DNA of 64,000 nt, taken from Planomonospora parontospora. GTDB taxonomy: Bacteria > Actinomycetota > Actinomycetes > Streptosporangiales > Streptosporangiaceae. Where the stretch lies: assembly GCA_014647935.1 (NCBI GenBank), contig BMQD01000012.1:1-64000 (forward strand), written 5' to 3'. Below, piece by piece: positions 36,923-45,875 of this stretch. Below the pieces are notes generated by a model. That model was not told where the DNA came from, ran no database searches, and saw nothing but the letters and a program-made list of their open reading frames with translations. The number at the start of each line of letters is the position of its first letter. Positions within the stretch are counted from its first letter, which is position 1. The translations under genes and the position numbers were made by a program.

Positions 36923-37417
36923 CTACGCCGCCTGCCGATGACTCCCGGCGCGGCCACCGCGCAGGAATCGGCCCAGCAGCCACGGCAGCGCCTGGCGGCT
37001 CCAACGCCGGGTGCACAGCAGGAACGCGGCATAGCGCACCGCTACCGTCGCAGTCGCAAGGCCGAACGCCAGCCCGGCCACGAGGTTGCCGGCGAGTCCG
37101 GCCGCCAGGCCGACGACGACCCCGGAGGCGATACGGCGCCAGCTGGCGCGCGTGCTCAGCACGGGCATGCGCAGGCGCCGCGGCTCCGGCCACGCCCTCG
37201 CCGCCACGGTGAGACCCGCTTGACGGGCCGGGGCGCGGCGCAGGGCGAAGGTGACGTTGATCGGTGTGGGATGGCTGCCCAGCAGCCGGTAGCGCTCCTC
37301 CTGCTCGGTCGTCAGAACGGCTATGGCCAGGGCGGGCACGGCGAGGCGGTCACATATCCGTTCAGGCCCTCGAAGACGGGGTGGGCACTCAGCGTCTGAG
37401 CCTGTTCTCTCGATCAC
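36923..37417 (-). pseudogene. NACHT/NTPase-like protein, C-terminal remnant
   Basis: The frame contains TEQEERYRLLGSHPTPINVT, membrane-like ASGVVVGLAAGLAGNLVAGL, and then TATVAVRYAAFLLCTRRWSR followed by QALPWLLGRFL. The closing pattern (RYAAFLL...R..LPWLLGRFL) matches the C-terminus of actinobacterial membrane-linked NACHT proteins. There it should continue with a W-A...GLLR-x-x-G-x-x-Y-Q-F-R-H-R-E tail, but here it ends in RAGSHRQAA. The NACHT ATPase core is missing. A remnant; family assignment by pattern. Confidence 0.5.
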
Positions 37418-37553
37418 GGAGGTCTGGATTCAGATGCCACATAAAAATCTACATTGTAAAGGGTGCTCTCTATTTCAAAATCAATAACCACCGAAGAAAA
37501 AACAACAACGAAGGGAAAGCCGTCGCTGCCCCGGCTGACCGGGTCGGTGCACT

Positions 37554-37874
37554 TCAGGACCCGAGGACGTCCTCGAAGTGGCCGGGGACGGAGCTCGGCA
37601 GAGTTTCCAGTGCGGCGTGGTAGCGCGCAGTCTCGGTCCCCCAGGTGTGGTAGCCGCGCATCCACGCGGTCATGATCTCGATGTAGGCGTCGACGGCGGT
37701 GTGATGCGCTTCGGTGAGGCCCACACCGTGGCACATGGCCGGCACCGTGCCGACGAGCTGCTGGAAGCGGGTGACGTGCCGGTGGACCTCGTCGCGGGCT
37801 GCGGCCATCGCCTCCTGCGGTCGTCCTGCGCGTCGGCTGGCCCATACTCTGGCGCACTTCGGAGCGGGCCGCAC
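37554..37874 (-). pseudogene. Terpene synthase, C-terminal remnant
   Basis: Residues from DEVHRHVTRFQQLVGTVPAM through TAVDAYIEIMTAWMRGYHTW and GTETARYHAALETLP match the last helices of class I bacterial terpene cyclases. In these, W-M-R-G-x-x-x-W followed by E-T-x-R-Y carries the conserved Arg-Tyr pair that binds diphosphate. The Asp-rich motif and NSE triad are absent upstream, where the frame becomes unrelated within 20 residues. Only about 85 of some 330 residues survive. Confidence 0.6.
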
Positions 37875-37995
37875 CGGTTGTTCGAGTGCGACCCGCTCCT
37901 TCTCTCGGTCAGTGCCGGCCCGGCCTTCGGCCGCCCTGCGCGGGCCGCCTGGTGAGCGTGCATATGAACCCGCTCATGTGAACCGGCTCAGGGGG

Positions 37996-39069
37996 CTAGC
38001 GGCAGCGCCATGCGTAGGGGAGCCGCGGGTGCCCGTCAGCGGCGATCCGGTAGCCGCCCACCGTGCCGTCGTCGCCGAGCTTCACGGGGAAGTCCGTCCT
38101 GAGGTCGCCGAAGGTGGAGACCCAGGCGCCCTGAGACCAGACTCCGTACCCGGTGCCCGCGCTGTCGTCGCCGCCGTGGGCCTCGTCGATCCGCCCGATG
38201 ATCAGACCGTCCCGGTTGATGGTGAACAGTGGGTTGCCGTTGCTGATGTGGTGGCTGGAGTTGGGCAGGACGTGTCCGGTGCCCTGCTGGTCCCAGTAGA
38301 GGCCTACCGGCGTGCCGTCGGCGTAGGTGCCGTAGCCGACGGCACGCCCGTTGGACAGGTCGACGCCCTGCGGGTACTGCACTCCCGGTGGTATCTCCAG
38401 TGGCGTGACGACGCCGTCCCGCCAGATCGCGACGTCGTACTGCGTCGTTTCGACCAGCATCGAACCGTCTTCGTCGACGGCGATCGGGCGGGTGTAGGGG
38501 TAGCCGGGGGTGAGGCCGGGCAGCACGACCACGGTGCCCGGCCGGTCCGCGGGCCAGCGCACGGCGGTGTTGTTGGCGCCGCTCTTCCAGACGTACCCCG
38601 TCACGTCGCCGGCGTCGTTGACCGCGACCGCTCCGGCCATGGAGTAGCCGGAGGGGATGGGGAGCACCTCCAGCCTGCCGCCGGTGCTCCGGAAGGCCCT
38701 GCTGGCCGAGGAGCCGAACGCGCTGAACGCCGCGGTCCCGACGACCGTGCCGGATCGGCTCTCGTCGTTGACCTTGGAGTGGTAGATGCTTTCGATTCGG
38801 CCGTAGTCGGTGTACTTGCCGTCCTTCCAGGCGACGACGTGGTTCGTGACGCCGTTCGCCCGGGCGACGCCGGCGAAGCCGCCGGCTCCGTCGGTCGCCG
38901 TCACCTCGCCGGTCTCCCCGGCGGGCACGCTCAGGGCGCTGCTCCGCCAGGTGCAGGTGGGGGTGCCGACTCCGGCCGTACCCGTTTGCGGTGAGGCCGC
39001 CGAAGCCGCCGTCGCCGGGGTGAGCACGGCCGTGACGAGCATGGCGCAGGCCAGTGATCTGTGTCGCAT
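37996..39069 (-). CDS. Secreted repeat protein, paralogue 1
   Basis: A 357-residue protein with a Sec signal peptide (MRHRSLACAMLVTAVLTPAT, cleavage after ASA). The mature protein consists of repeated strands of the pattern x-V-x-W-x-D-G-x-x-T-x-L/Y-G and I/V-x-x-D-G-x-x-x-G (VAWKDGKYTDYG, IWRDGVVTPLEI, GLIIGRIDEA, DDGTVGGYRI). This resembles HAF/WD-like beta-propeller repeats. It ends with a conserved Trp-Arg-Cys. AGAAGGA precedes the ATG by 6 bases, which decided against the upstream ATG at 39084. A paralogue follows upstream on the same strand. Function unknown. Confidence 0.7.
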   Translation of the reverse strand: MRHRSLACAMLVTAVLTPATAASAASPQTGTAGVGTPTCTWRSSALSVPAGETGEVTATDGAGGFAGVARANGVTNHVVAWKDGKYTDYGRIESIYHSKVNDESRSGTVVGTAAFSAFGSSASRAFRSTGGRLEVLPIPSGYSMAGAVAVNDAGDVTGYVWKSGANNTAVRWPADRPGTVVVLPGLTPGYPYTRPIAVDEDGSMLVETTQYDVAIWRDGVVTPLEIPPGVQYPQGVDLSNGRAVGYGTYADGTPVGLYWDQQGTGHVLPNSSHHISNGNPLFTINRDGLIIGRIDEAHGGDDSAGTGYGVWSQGAWVSTFGDLRTDFPVKLGDDGTVGGYRIAADGHPRLPYAWRCR

Positions 39070-39330
39070 CGCGTTCCTTCTCATCGTGTGGCGGGTGGTC
39101 GCACCATGCCGCTTCCGCCGGTCGCGGCCAGGGGAGGGGGTGCGGTCGTGCCGGGTGCGTGGATCCTCGGGAGGAGGGGGCGGGCCTGCGGTTCTCCCCG
39201 TGCGGCTTCCGGGCTGACGCTCGCCATGCTCACAGCCGGGTTTGCGGCGGTGGATCCCTGGATCACCCCGCATCCCGTACTGCGGGTCCGGCCGTCGTCC
39301 GTTCGCACGCGTCCGCTCGGATTCACCGGT

Positions 39331-40377
39331 TCACCGGCCGCAGCGCCAGATCGTCGGCTGGGACCTGGCGGTGGCCGGGTTGAACCGGTAGCCGCCGATC
39401 GTGCCGTCGTTTCCGATGACGGTCACGCTGCTGTCGGCGTTTCCGAGGACGGAGTCGAACGTCTGGAGCCGCCAGATGCCGGCGAGGTAGTCGTTGTTCT
39501 TGTCCGGGTCGAGGGCGGCGCCGATCAGGCCGTCCCGGTTGATGCCGGACACGGAGGCGGTGCCGGGCAGGATGTGGACGCTTCCGTCCTGGTCCCACAG
39601 CACGCCGTCGGTCGAGGTCTTGCCTGTGGCGTCCGGGCGGGTGGTCTCACCGATCACTCTTCCGTTGGAGATGGCGCGCACGGTGGTGCGTGTCGCTCCC
39701 GGGATCTTGGCCAGGTGGGTCGTCGCACCGTCGCGCCACAGTCCTACCGCGTAGGTCCCCTGGTTGCCGTTGAAGTTGAGCAGCATCGTGCCGTCGTCGT
39801 CGACGTCCGCGACGACGGCGTCCTTGGGGAGGTCGGGCATCATCTCGAACTCGGTGGGCCGGTCGGCGGGCCAGCGTACGTGGCGGGTCTGCCAGACGCC
39901 GTCGAAGGTGCCCCACATCCAGCCGGTGATGTCGCCGTTGTCCTTGATGGCGTAGGCGGAGGAGACGTATACGGTCGCCGGCTTGGGCAGGGGTGCCTTC
40001 TTGCCGTTGCGGGTGCTCCAGGCGTGGCCGGCGGGCGGAGCGTAGGCGATGGGGCTGTAGCCGATGATGGTCCCGGTGGAGTTCTGGTCCATCACCTGGT
40101 CGTTGGGGCCTCCGGTTCCGTAGTCGGTGACCGTCCCGTCCTTCCACGACAGCACCCGGCGTTTGCCGTCGGCGCCCCACGCCGTGCCGGAGTATCCGCC
40201 CTGGTGGTCCGTGGCCGAGACCCGGCCGGATGTGGTGCCGGAGGGCAGGGGCAGTGTGCTCGCCTGCCATGTGCACGCGGTGGCGGCCGCCGGAGTGGCC
40301 GCTGCGGCGGGGGTGTGCAGGATGCCGGACAGCAGCACTGCGAAGAGCGCCGTCCTTCCTGGAACTCTGGGTCTCAT
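39331..40377 (-). CDS. Secreted repeat protein, paralogue 2
   Basis: 348 residues with a signal peptide (residues 1-27, cleavage near AAA). The layout matches the neighbouring gene: an early TACTWQASTLPLPSG (paralogue 1 has TCTWRSSALSVPAG), then RVLSWKDGTVTDYGTGG, VRWPADRPTEFEMMPDLP, GLWRDGATTHLAKIPG, VLWDQDGSVHILPG, NDGTIGGYRFNP, and the closing WRCGR. The two Cys (early and last) likely pair and lock a propeller. An AGGAAGGA site precedes the ATG. The gap of 261 bases to paralogue 1 implies a separate promoter or a long operon spacer. Confidence 0.7.
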   Translation of the reverse strand: MRPRVPGRTALFAVLLSGILHTPAAAATPAAATACTWQASTLPLPSGTTSGRVSATDHQGGYSGTAWGADGKRRVLSWKDGTVTDYGTGGPNDQVMDQNSTGTIIGYSPIAYAPPAGHAWSTRNGKKAPLPKPATVYVSSAYAIKDNGDITGWMWGTFDGVWQTRHVRWPADRPTEFEMMPDLPKDAVVADVDDDGTMLLNFNGNQGTYAVGLWRDGATTHLAKIPGATRTTVRAISNGRVIGETTRPDATGKTSTDGVLWDQDGSVHILPGTASVSGINRDGLIGAALDPDKNNDYLAGIWRLQTFDSVLGNADSSVTVIGNDGTIGGYRFNPATARSQPTIWRCGR

Positions 40378-40611
40378 GGTGATCCTTCCTGCGTCGTGAT
40401 GGGCGCGGACACGCCCCTTGTCACTTTGGGCGCGTGCCGTCCTTTCCTCGACCCCGGTGACACCCCTGGAGGAGGAGGGAGCGAGCAGGCCTGGTGAGCG
40501 AGACGGTCAACTGCTTCGTTGCCATCAGCGTCGAGATCGACAGCGAACCGGCCGAGTTCGACGCCGCCGGGGACGACGGGGCCCCGGGCTCGGGCACGGA
40601 AGGCGATCTGC

Positions 40612-41685
40612 TCACCAGCTGATTGCGGCCGCGACCGGCAAGTGGTCGCTGCCGGTGGCCGGCAGCACCCACGAGCGGTCCGGCTCCACGCCGCGGACCA
40701 GGATGTGGTCGAACCGCACCACCGGGAAAGGCTCGGGCCAGCTGAAGCCGAAGCCGTCTCCGGCCGCGTCCTGAGCCGAGCGCAGCTGCGAGGTGAGGCC
40801 GGCGAGGGCACGGTCGTCCATGGTGCCGTTCAGGTCGCCGAGCAGCACCACCCGTTTGTTCTGCTCGGCGGCGAGGGCCTTGCCGAGCGCCTGCACGCCT
40901 ATGTTCCGCGAGGCCGTCCAGAAGCCCGCTCTGGGATTCACCCGTACGGACCCCAGGTGGGCCACGTACACCGTTAGCGGTCCGTGGCCCGTGGTCACTG
41001 TGGCGCGCAGTGCCCGGTTGGATGTCGCCTTCTCGTCGGCAGGTACGGTGTCCGCCAGCGTCCCGTGGTTCATGATGTCGATCGGCCGGACATCGGACAG
41101 CGGCAGTTTGCTCCACAGTCCGACCGTGCCCCGCACTGCGCGGTAGGGGTAGGTGGTCGCCAGTTCCTTCTCGTAGGTTCCCGTGGCGTGCGGGGTCAGT
41201 TCCTCCAGCGCCAGCAGGTCCGCTCCGGAGGTGCGCAGGGTGCGGGCGGTGCCGGCCGGATCGGGGTTGCCGGCGCCGACATTGTGGCTGGCCACGGTGA
41301 GGTCGCCGCCCGGGTGGGACTTGTCGCCGAGCAGCCCGCCGAAGAGGTTCAGCCACGCCATGACCGGCAGCAGCAGTGCGGCCGCGGCCGGTGCGCTGCG
41401 GCGGCGCAGCGCACCGGCCAGCAGTATCGGGACTCCCAGGCCGGACCACGGCAGGAAGGTCTCCACCAGGCTGCCGAGGTTCCCGATCCGGTTCGGGATC
41501 TTCGCGTGCAGCAGCATGGACAGGCCCAGGAGCAGTGCCGACGCGGTGAGCGCCGGGCCGCGTTTGCCGGGTTCCGGCCAGGAGCCGATGCGGATGGCCC
41601 GGCGGATGCCCGCGCGCCGGGCACCGGACCCGATGTCCCGACGGCCGTCGTCCTGTCCGGTCTCCGCCGTGTCCGTCTCCGTCAT
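40612..41685 (-). CDS. Membrane-anchored endonuclease/exonuclease/phosphatase (EEP) protein
   Basis: 357 residues. Two to three transmembrane helices at about 45-125 are followed by an extracytoplasmic EEP domain: VASHNVGAGNPDP, DLLALEELTP with metal Glu, VYVAHLGSV, VVLLGDLNGT with catalytic Asp/Asn, RFDHILV, and the closing GSDHLPV with the Asp-His pair. All key residues of the DNase I-like fold are present. The likely activity is phosphodiester or phospholipid headgroup hydrolysis at the cell surface. The upstream ORF extension was rejected because it lacks helices and motifs. Confidence 0.88.
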   Translation of the reverse strand: MTETDTAETGQDDGRRDIGSGARRAGIRRAIRIGSWPEPGKRGPALTASALLLGLSMLLHAKIPNRIGNLGSLVETFLPWSGLGVPILLAGALRRRSAPAAAALLLPVMAWLNLFGGLLGDKSHPGGDLTVASHNVGAGNPDPAGTARTLRTSGADLLALEELTPHATGTYEKELATTYPYRAVRGTVGLWSKLPLSDVRPIDIMNHGTLADTVPADEKATSNRALRATVTTGHGPLTVYVAHLGSVRVNPRAGFWTASRNIGVQALGKALAAEQNKRVVLLGDLNGTMDDRALAGLTSQLRSAQDAAGDGFGFSWPEPFPVVRFDHILVRGVEPDRSWVLPATGSDHLPVAAAISW

Positions 41686-41936
41686 CCCTTGTCCTCGCTC
41701 GCCGCCGCGCGCCGTCGCATCCGTCGGTGCCGGGGCGGGACGGTGCGCGGCTCGTTCCTGACCGGCCATGATGGGTGCCGGATGTGCGCGCGTCGTCCGC
41801 CGCATGTCACCGTTTGTCGACGGCGGAGTGTCATGCCGAGCCGCTTGCGTCTGTTCTGCCGGCGTGACCTTTGGTTCGCGTGTTGCTCGATCCCCGGGTC
41901 TCCGCTGTGCGGCGCTTCGGGTTCGGTTTGTGCGGG

Positions 41937-42755
41937 TCAGGGCGCGGTGCGGAACCGTTCGGCGTGCTCCCGCGCCCACTGGGCGAAGGTGCGCGCGGGC
42001 GTGCCGGTGATGTCTTCGACGGTGGGCAGCACCACACCGCTGGCCTCGGGCGGGTTCGTGGCCAGTTGGATTCCGAATTCCACGTACTCCTCGTCGTATC
42101 CGTAGCCGCGCAGCCGGGCGCGCTCCGCGTCCTTGCTCAGGTGCACGAAGGCGATGTCCTGCCCGGTGGCCTCGGCGATGGTCCGGGCGCGTTGCGCCGG
42201 GGTGAGGGCTTCGGGTCCGGTGATCGGGTAGCTCCGGCCCTCGTGTCCTTCGTGGGTGAGCGCGGTGGCGGCCACGGCGGCGATGTCGGCTTCGTGCACC
42301 ACCGCGCTGGGGAAGGTTGCGAGCATGGAGACGGTGCCCTGGGAGCGGATCTCATCGGCCCATTCGAGGGCGTTGCACATGAATTCCGCCGGTTGCAGCA
42401 AGGTCCAGCGGATCGCACTGGATTCCAGTGCGCTTTCGATGCTGGTGGGCGACCAGCCGCCGAGGACCGTGGCCCGGGTGATGCCGTGGCGTGCGGCGAG
42501 GTCGATGATCTCGGGACCGTTGGTCAGGTCGTGGTCGCCGCCGAAGGTGATCAGGTGGATCGCGTCGATCCCGTCGAAGGCTGCTTTGAGCGTGGTGGGA
42601 TCGGTGAGGTCGCCGGCCACCACCTCGGCACCGGTCGGTAGGCCGGCTTCGGCGGGGGTGCGGGAGAGTGCGCGGACGTCGTGTCCGGCTTCGTGGAGTT
42701 GCGCGACGAGGTGCCGCCCGACCTGGCCGGTCGCTCCGGTGACGAGGATGTGCAT
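41937..42755 (-). CDS. NmrA-like NAD(P)-binding reductase
   Basis: A 272-residue atypical SDR (NmrA/QOR2-like). The glycine motif is ILVTGATGQVGRHL, then VVAGDLTDPTTLKAAFDGID, and the active region around LLQPAEFMCN lacks the Tyr-x3-Lys of classical SDRs. These proteins reduce quinones or sense NADP ratios. Divergent from a WYL regulator with a palindrome in between, which suggests local control. Confidence 0.88.
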   Translation of the reverse strand: MHILVTGATGQVGRHLVAQLHEAGHDVRALSRTPAEAGLPTGAEVVAGDLTDPTTLKAAFDGIDAIHLITFGGDHDLTNGPEIIDLAARHGITRATVLGGWSPTSIESALESSAIRWTLLQPAEFMCNALEWADEIRSQGTVSMLATFPSAVVHEADIAAVAATALTHEGHEGRSYPITGPEALTPAQRARTIAEATGQDIAFVHLSKDAERARLRGYGYDEEYVEFGIQLATNPPEASGVVLPTVEDITGTPARTFAQWAREHAERFRTAP

Positions 42756-42829
42756 GTTCGTGGGTCCTTTCGTGGGGGTGCGGTGTACGCTCCGGTCCCG
42801 CTTCGGTGACGGTTCTCATCATCACCGGG

Positions 42830-42854
42830 CTTGTGGCCGCTATATGTCCACAAG
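42830..42854. promoter_or_regulatory. Inverted repeat operator between NmrA-like and WYL genes
   Basis: CTTGTGG (42830-42836) pairs perfectly with CCACAAG (42848-42854) around ccgctatatgt. The centre contains TATATG, which could be a -10 element, and the site ends 19 bases before the WYL regulator ATG. It is a likely operator for autoregulation and for the divergent reductase gene. Inferred from position and symmetry. Confidence 0.55.
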
Positions 42855-42873
42855 TGCGGCTTAGTGTGGGCTC

Positions 42874-43839
42874 ATGTCGACCGGTACCCGCGTCCTCGAG
42901 CTCCTCGGCCTGCTGCAGAATCGGCGCCACTGGCCCGGCCACGAGCTCGCGCGCCGCCTCGGCATCAGCCGGCGCACGCTCCGCCGTGACATCGGCAGCC
43001 TCCAGGAGCTCGGGTATCCGATCACCGCCGCACGGGGCACCGGCGGCGGCTATCAGCTCAGTCCCGGCGCCTCGCTCCCGCCCCTGGTGCTCAGCGAGGA
43101 CGAGGCCGCCGCCATCGTCCTGGGGCTGCAGGAGATCACCGCCGGTCCCTTCCCGGGGTCGGCCGACGCCGCGCTGAGCGCCATGGCCAAGATCGTCCAG
43201 GTGCTTCCCGTGCGGATCCGGCGCCGCATCGACAGCCTCCGCGCCGTCGCCCTCCCGGCGCGGCCCCCCGAGGCACGCGTGGGCATCACCGATGTCGCCT
43301 CGTTGACGACCCTCGCCCTGGCCTGCCGCGACACTGAGACGGTCGAGTTCGCTTACCGCGCCCTTACCGGTCAGGTCGCGGCAAGGACAGTGCACCCGCA
43401 CCACATCGTCCGCGTCGGGAACGGTCTGTATCTCATCGCCTGGGATCTCGACCGGGCCGACTGGCGCACCTTCCGTGCGGACCGCATCGGTGGTGCGAGC
43501 CGCACCGGCGCGACGTTCGCCCCCCGCCCCCTGCCCGCTGACGATCCCGTGGAGTACGTGCGCGCCCGGCTCAGGGCGGTGCCCGCCAGGTATCCCGTCC
43601 GGGCCACGGTCGGGGCCCCCGCCGAACGGGTGCGGGAGGAGATCGCGCACTACGGGACGGTGGAGCCCGTCGACGAAACCTCGTGCCGGGTGGAGATCGC
43701 CGCCGACTCCCTGGACTGGGCTGCCTTCTGCATCGGAGCGCTCAACGCTCCCGTCGTGGTGCACGGCCCACCGGAAGCCGTCGTCCATATGCGCGCCTGG
43801 GGACGACGCCTCACCGCCGGCACCCAGGAGCCGCCGTGA
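42874..43839 (+). CDS. YafY-type HTH/WYL transcriptional regulator
   Basis: A 321-residue regulator. The N-terminal HTH_11 reads LGLLQNRRHWPGHELARRLG then ISRRTLRRDIGSLQELGYPI. The WYL domain spans about residues 135-220 (VEFAYRALTGQVAARTVHPH, then LYLIAWDLDRADWRTFRADR), followed by a WCX extension. WYL domains sense small molecules or nucleic-acid ligands. Presumed regulator of the divergent NmrA-like reductase. Confidence 0.9.
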   Translation: MSTGTRVLELLGLLQNRRHWPGHELARRLGISRRTLRRDIGSLQELGYPITAARGTGGGYQLSPGASLPPLVLSEDEAAAIVLGLQEITAGPFPGSADAALSAMAKIVQVLPVRIRRRIDSLRAVALPARPPEARVGITDVASLTTLALACRDTETVEFAYRALTGQVAARTVHPHHIVRVGNGLYLIAWDLDRADWRTFRADRIGGASRTGATFAPRPLPADDPVEYVRARLRAVPARYPVRATVGAPAERVREEIAHYGTVEPVDETSCRVEIAADSLDWAAFCIGALNAPVVVHGPPEAVVHMRAWGRRLTAGTQEPP

Positions 43840-43916
43840 CCCGCGTAACGGTCTTCAGGGGCGCAGAAGCGGGTGGTGCCGGTCCCGGAGCAGCGGGCCC
43901 GGGCGTCGCCGGGCCG

Positions 43917-45113
43917 TCAGGGGGTGGGCGGCGGTCCGGCCGGGCCACTGCCGCGCAGCTCCGCTGCGACGGCTCTTTCCCGCAGGCCGGCCGCCTCGGA
44001 GCGTGCCGCCTGCAGCTGTTCCCTCAGGTCGGCGGCCCTGGCCTGCTCCAGCAGCAGTGCGGTGCGGGCGTCGTCGCGTTCGGCCCGCATAGACTCGGTC
44101 TGCTGCCGTAGTCGTCCGGCCTGGTCCTCGGCTTCGGCGACTTGGTCGGCGGCCCGCCGTTCGGCCTCGGCCACTCGTTGTGCCGCGGCGGTCTCGGTGG
44201 CGGCGGCGCGTTCCTGCGCCTGGACCTGCAGCGCCAGCGCCTCGGCTCTTCGGGTCTCGGCCCGTGCCCGTGCCCGGGACTGCTCTTCGGCGCGGGCCAG
44301 TGCCCGGTCCCGTTCGGCCGCTGAGGCCTCGGCGTGCACCGCGGCGGCGGCGGCGGATCGCTCTGCCTCGATTCTGGCCTGGTGTGCCTGTTCTGCTTCG
44401 GTCCGCGCCTCGTCGCGCTCGGCCAGTGCCTCGGCCGTGCGCCGGCGGTCCTGTGCGGCCTGTGCCAGGGCCTGGTCGCGTTCTGCTCCGGCGGCCTCCA
44501 CGCGTTCGGCCATCTCCCGTACCGCCGCGTCCCGGGCCGCCTCCGCCTGCTCGGCGCGGCGGCGCGCCTGGGCTTCGGCGTTCCTGGCCAGGCGTTCGGT
44601 GGCCGCGGCCTCCCGGAGCGCGGCCAGTGCCTGCTCGCGGGCCGTCTCGGCGTCCCGCAGCGCGGTGTCGCGCTCGGCCAGTGCCTCGGCCGTGCGCTCG
44701 GCCATGGTGTCGCGCTCGCGGCGGGCGTGCTCGGCCGCCTCCCGGGCCAGCCGTACCTGCTCGAAGGCCTGTTCCCGCTCGGTGCGTGCGATGGCGACCC
44801 TGGTGTGGGCCTCGGCTTGGATCGCGCTCACCCGGGCCTCCACCCCTGCGGGGCTCAGTTCCTCGGCCAGGACCTGGGCCAGGGGGGCGATCGCGGCGGT
44901 CATCCCTTTCTCCATGCGTTCGTAGAACTCTTCTGCTCTGGCCAGGGCGCCTTCCAGGCCGGGGGTGGCGCGGCGCAGCTCGCGCTCCCGTTTGGCGGCG
45001 GCCTGGCAGTCGCCCTGGAGGCAGTACAGGCGGGGTCGTCCTCGGCCGGGGTGCTGCTGCACAGGCGTCCCGCAGTGCTTGCACGGCCGGGGCGTGGTCG
45101 TCTCCTGTGTCAT
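43917..45113 (-). CDS. Zinc-ribbon plus long coiled-coil protein
   Basis: A 398-residue protein. The N-terminus has four cysteines spaced C-x2-C then C-x5-C (PCKHCGTPVQ ... LYCLQGDC), a likely zinc ribbon. About 330 residues of Ala/Glu/Arg-rich sequence follow, with heptad-like repetition and Ala at core positions (for example AERTAEALAERDTALRDAE). This predicts one long alpha-helical coiled coil ending in a Pro-rich tail. No enzymatic domain. It is reminiscent of KfrA-like or SMC-like DNA-organising proteins by architecture only. The strand choice is supported by the intact zinc motif and stop-free helix; several other frames are open through GC bias. Confidence 0.7.
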   Translation of the reverse strand: MTQETTTPRPCKHCGTPVQQHPGRGRPRLYCLQGDCQAAAKRERELRRATPGLEGALARAEEFYERMEKGMTAAIAPLAQVLAEELSPAGVEARVSAIQAEAHTRVAIARTEREQAFEQVRLAREAAEHARRERDTMAERTAEALAERDTALRDAETAREQALAALREAAATERLARNAEAQARRRAEQAEAARDAAVREMAERVEAAGAERDQALAQAAQDRRRTAEALAERDEARTEAEQAHQARIEAERSAAAAAVHAEASAAERDRALARAEEQSRARARAETRRAEALALQVQAQERAAATETAAAQRVAEAERRAADQVAEAEDQAGRLRQQTESMRAERDDARTALLLEQARAADLREQLQAARSEAAGLRERAVAAELRGSGPAGPPPTP

Positions 45114-45240
45114 GTGCCGAGCCTAGCATTTTTTGTTTTCTAGAAAATATAAATAAATAAATCTGGTCTGTTGCGCGATGAGAGCTGTTCACCAACTACC
45201 GGGAATGAAGATTCCCGCAAGTTGGGGCGAGGGATCCGAG

Positions 45241-45605
45241 GGAGGAGCGGATCAGGATCGCGGTCGTCCGGCTCCACCCCGACGGCAGTCCCGACGGTAG
45301 CTACTCGACGATCATCGACCCGGGGACGGGTCCGGGACCGACACACATCCACGGTCTCGCCGCCGGAGACCTGGCAGGAGCCCCGCGTTTCGGTGAGATC
45401 GCCAGCGATGTGGCGGCCCTGCTCGATGGTGCGGTCATCATCGCGCACAACGCCCGCTATGACACCGAACTGCTCAGCGCCGGGTTCGCGCCCGACGATC
45501 TCCTCTGTCTGTGCACGCTGACTTCGCCCCGGCGGTTCGGCCGACCAACGGTCTCCCACCGGCTGGCCGAGTGCGCTGCGGCCTACGGCTTCGTGCGGAG
45601 TGGCG
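45241..45605 (+). pseudogene. DnaQ-like 3'-5' exonuclease, truncated at both ends
   Basis: The frame reads IAVVRLHPDGSPDGSYSTII then GPTHIHGLAAGDLAGAPRFG and the exonuclease II motif VIIAHNARYDTELLSAGF with its Asp. The N-terminal D-x-E motif (Exo I) is missing because the frame has no start and differs upstream. After AECAAAYGF the family's H-x-A-x-x-D (Exo III) is lost. It is a remnant of a DEDDh exonuclease and not functional as read. Confidence 0.55.
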
Positions 45606-45838
45606 TGCAATCACCGGAGCAGTCCGAGCCGTCACCGGCCGTGGGAGCAGGCCGGCGGCGCCGAATGCCGGGCCGTCGCACTGCTGCGGACGAAAGATCA
45701 GCGATGCGAGTGCGCCGGGGCACCCGATATCGGTCGATCAGAATATGGATTCCGGACCGCCTATTCAGGGAGTGTCGCGATCGGTGGACTCCGTCTCCGA
45801 GCAAGGCGCCTGATCCGAAGGCTGACACGAACATCTTT

Positions 45839-45874
45839 TGACAGTTGACGCTAACGGAAGGCGGAGCGTACTCT
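45839..45874 (+). promoter_or_regulatory. Promoter-like element sharing an 18-bp repeat with 54591
   Basis: TGACAGTTGACGCTAACG (45839-45856) is repeated exactly at 54591-54608. Within it TTGACG (45845-45850) can act as a -35, followed after 18 bases by TACTCT (45869-45874). It lies about 625 bases upstream of the acyl-CoA-dehydrogenase-like operon. GTT-N6-AAC inside the repeat has dyad symmetry and may be an operator half-site. Confidence 0.45.
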
Positions 45875-45875
45875 C

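Noticed and set aside
40494..40622. A 42-codon acidic frame on the plus strand after the secreted paralogue
   Set aside because: The ribosome-binding site is too far from the GTG and the peptide resembles nothing known; chance is likely.
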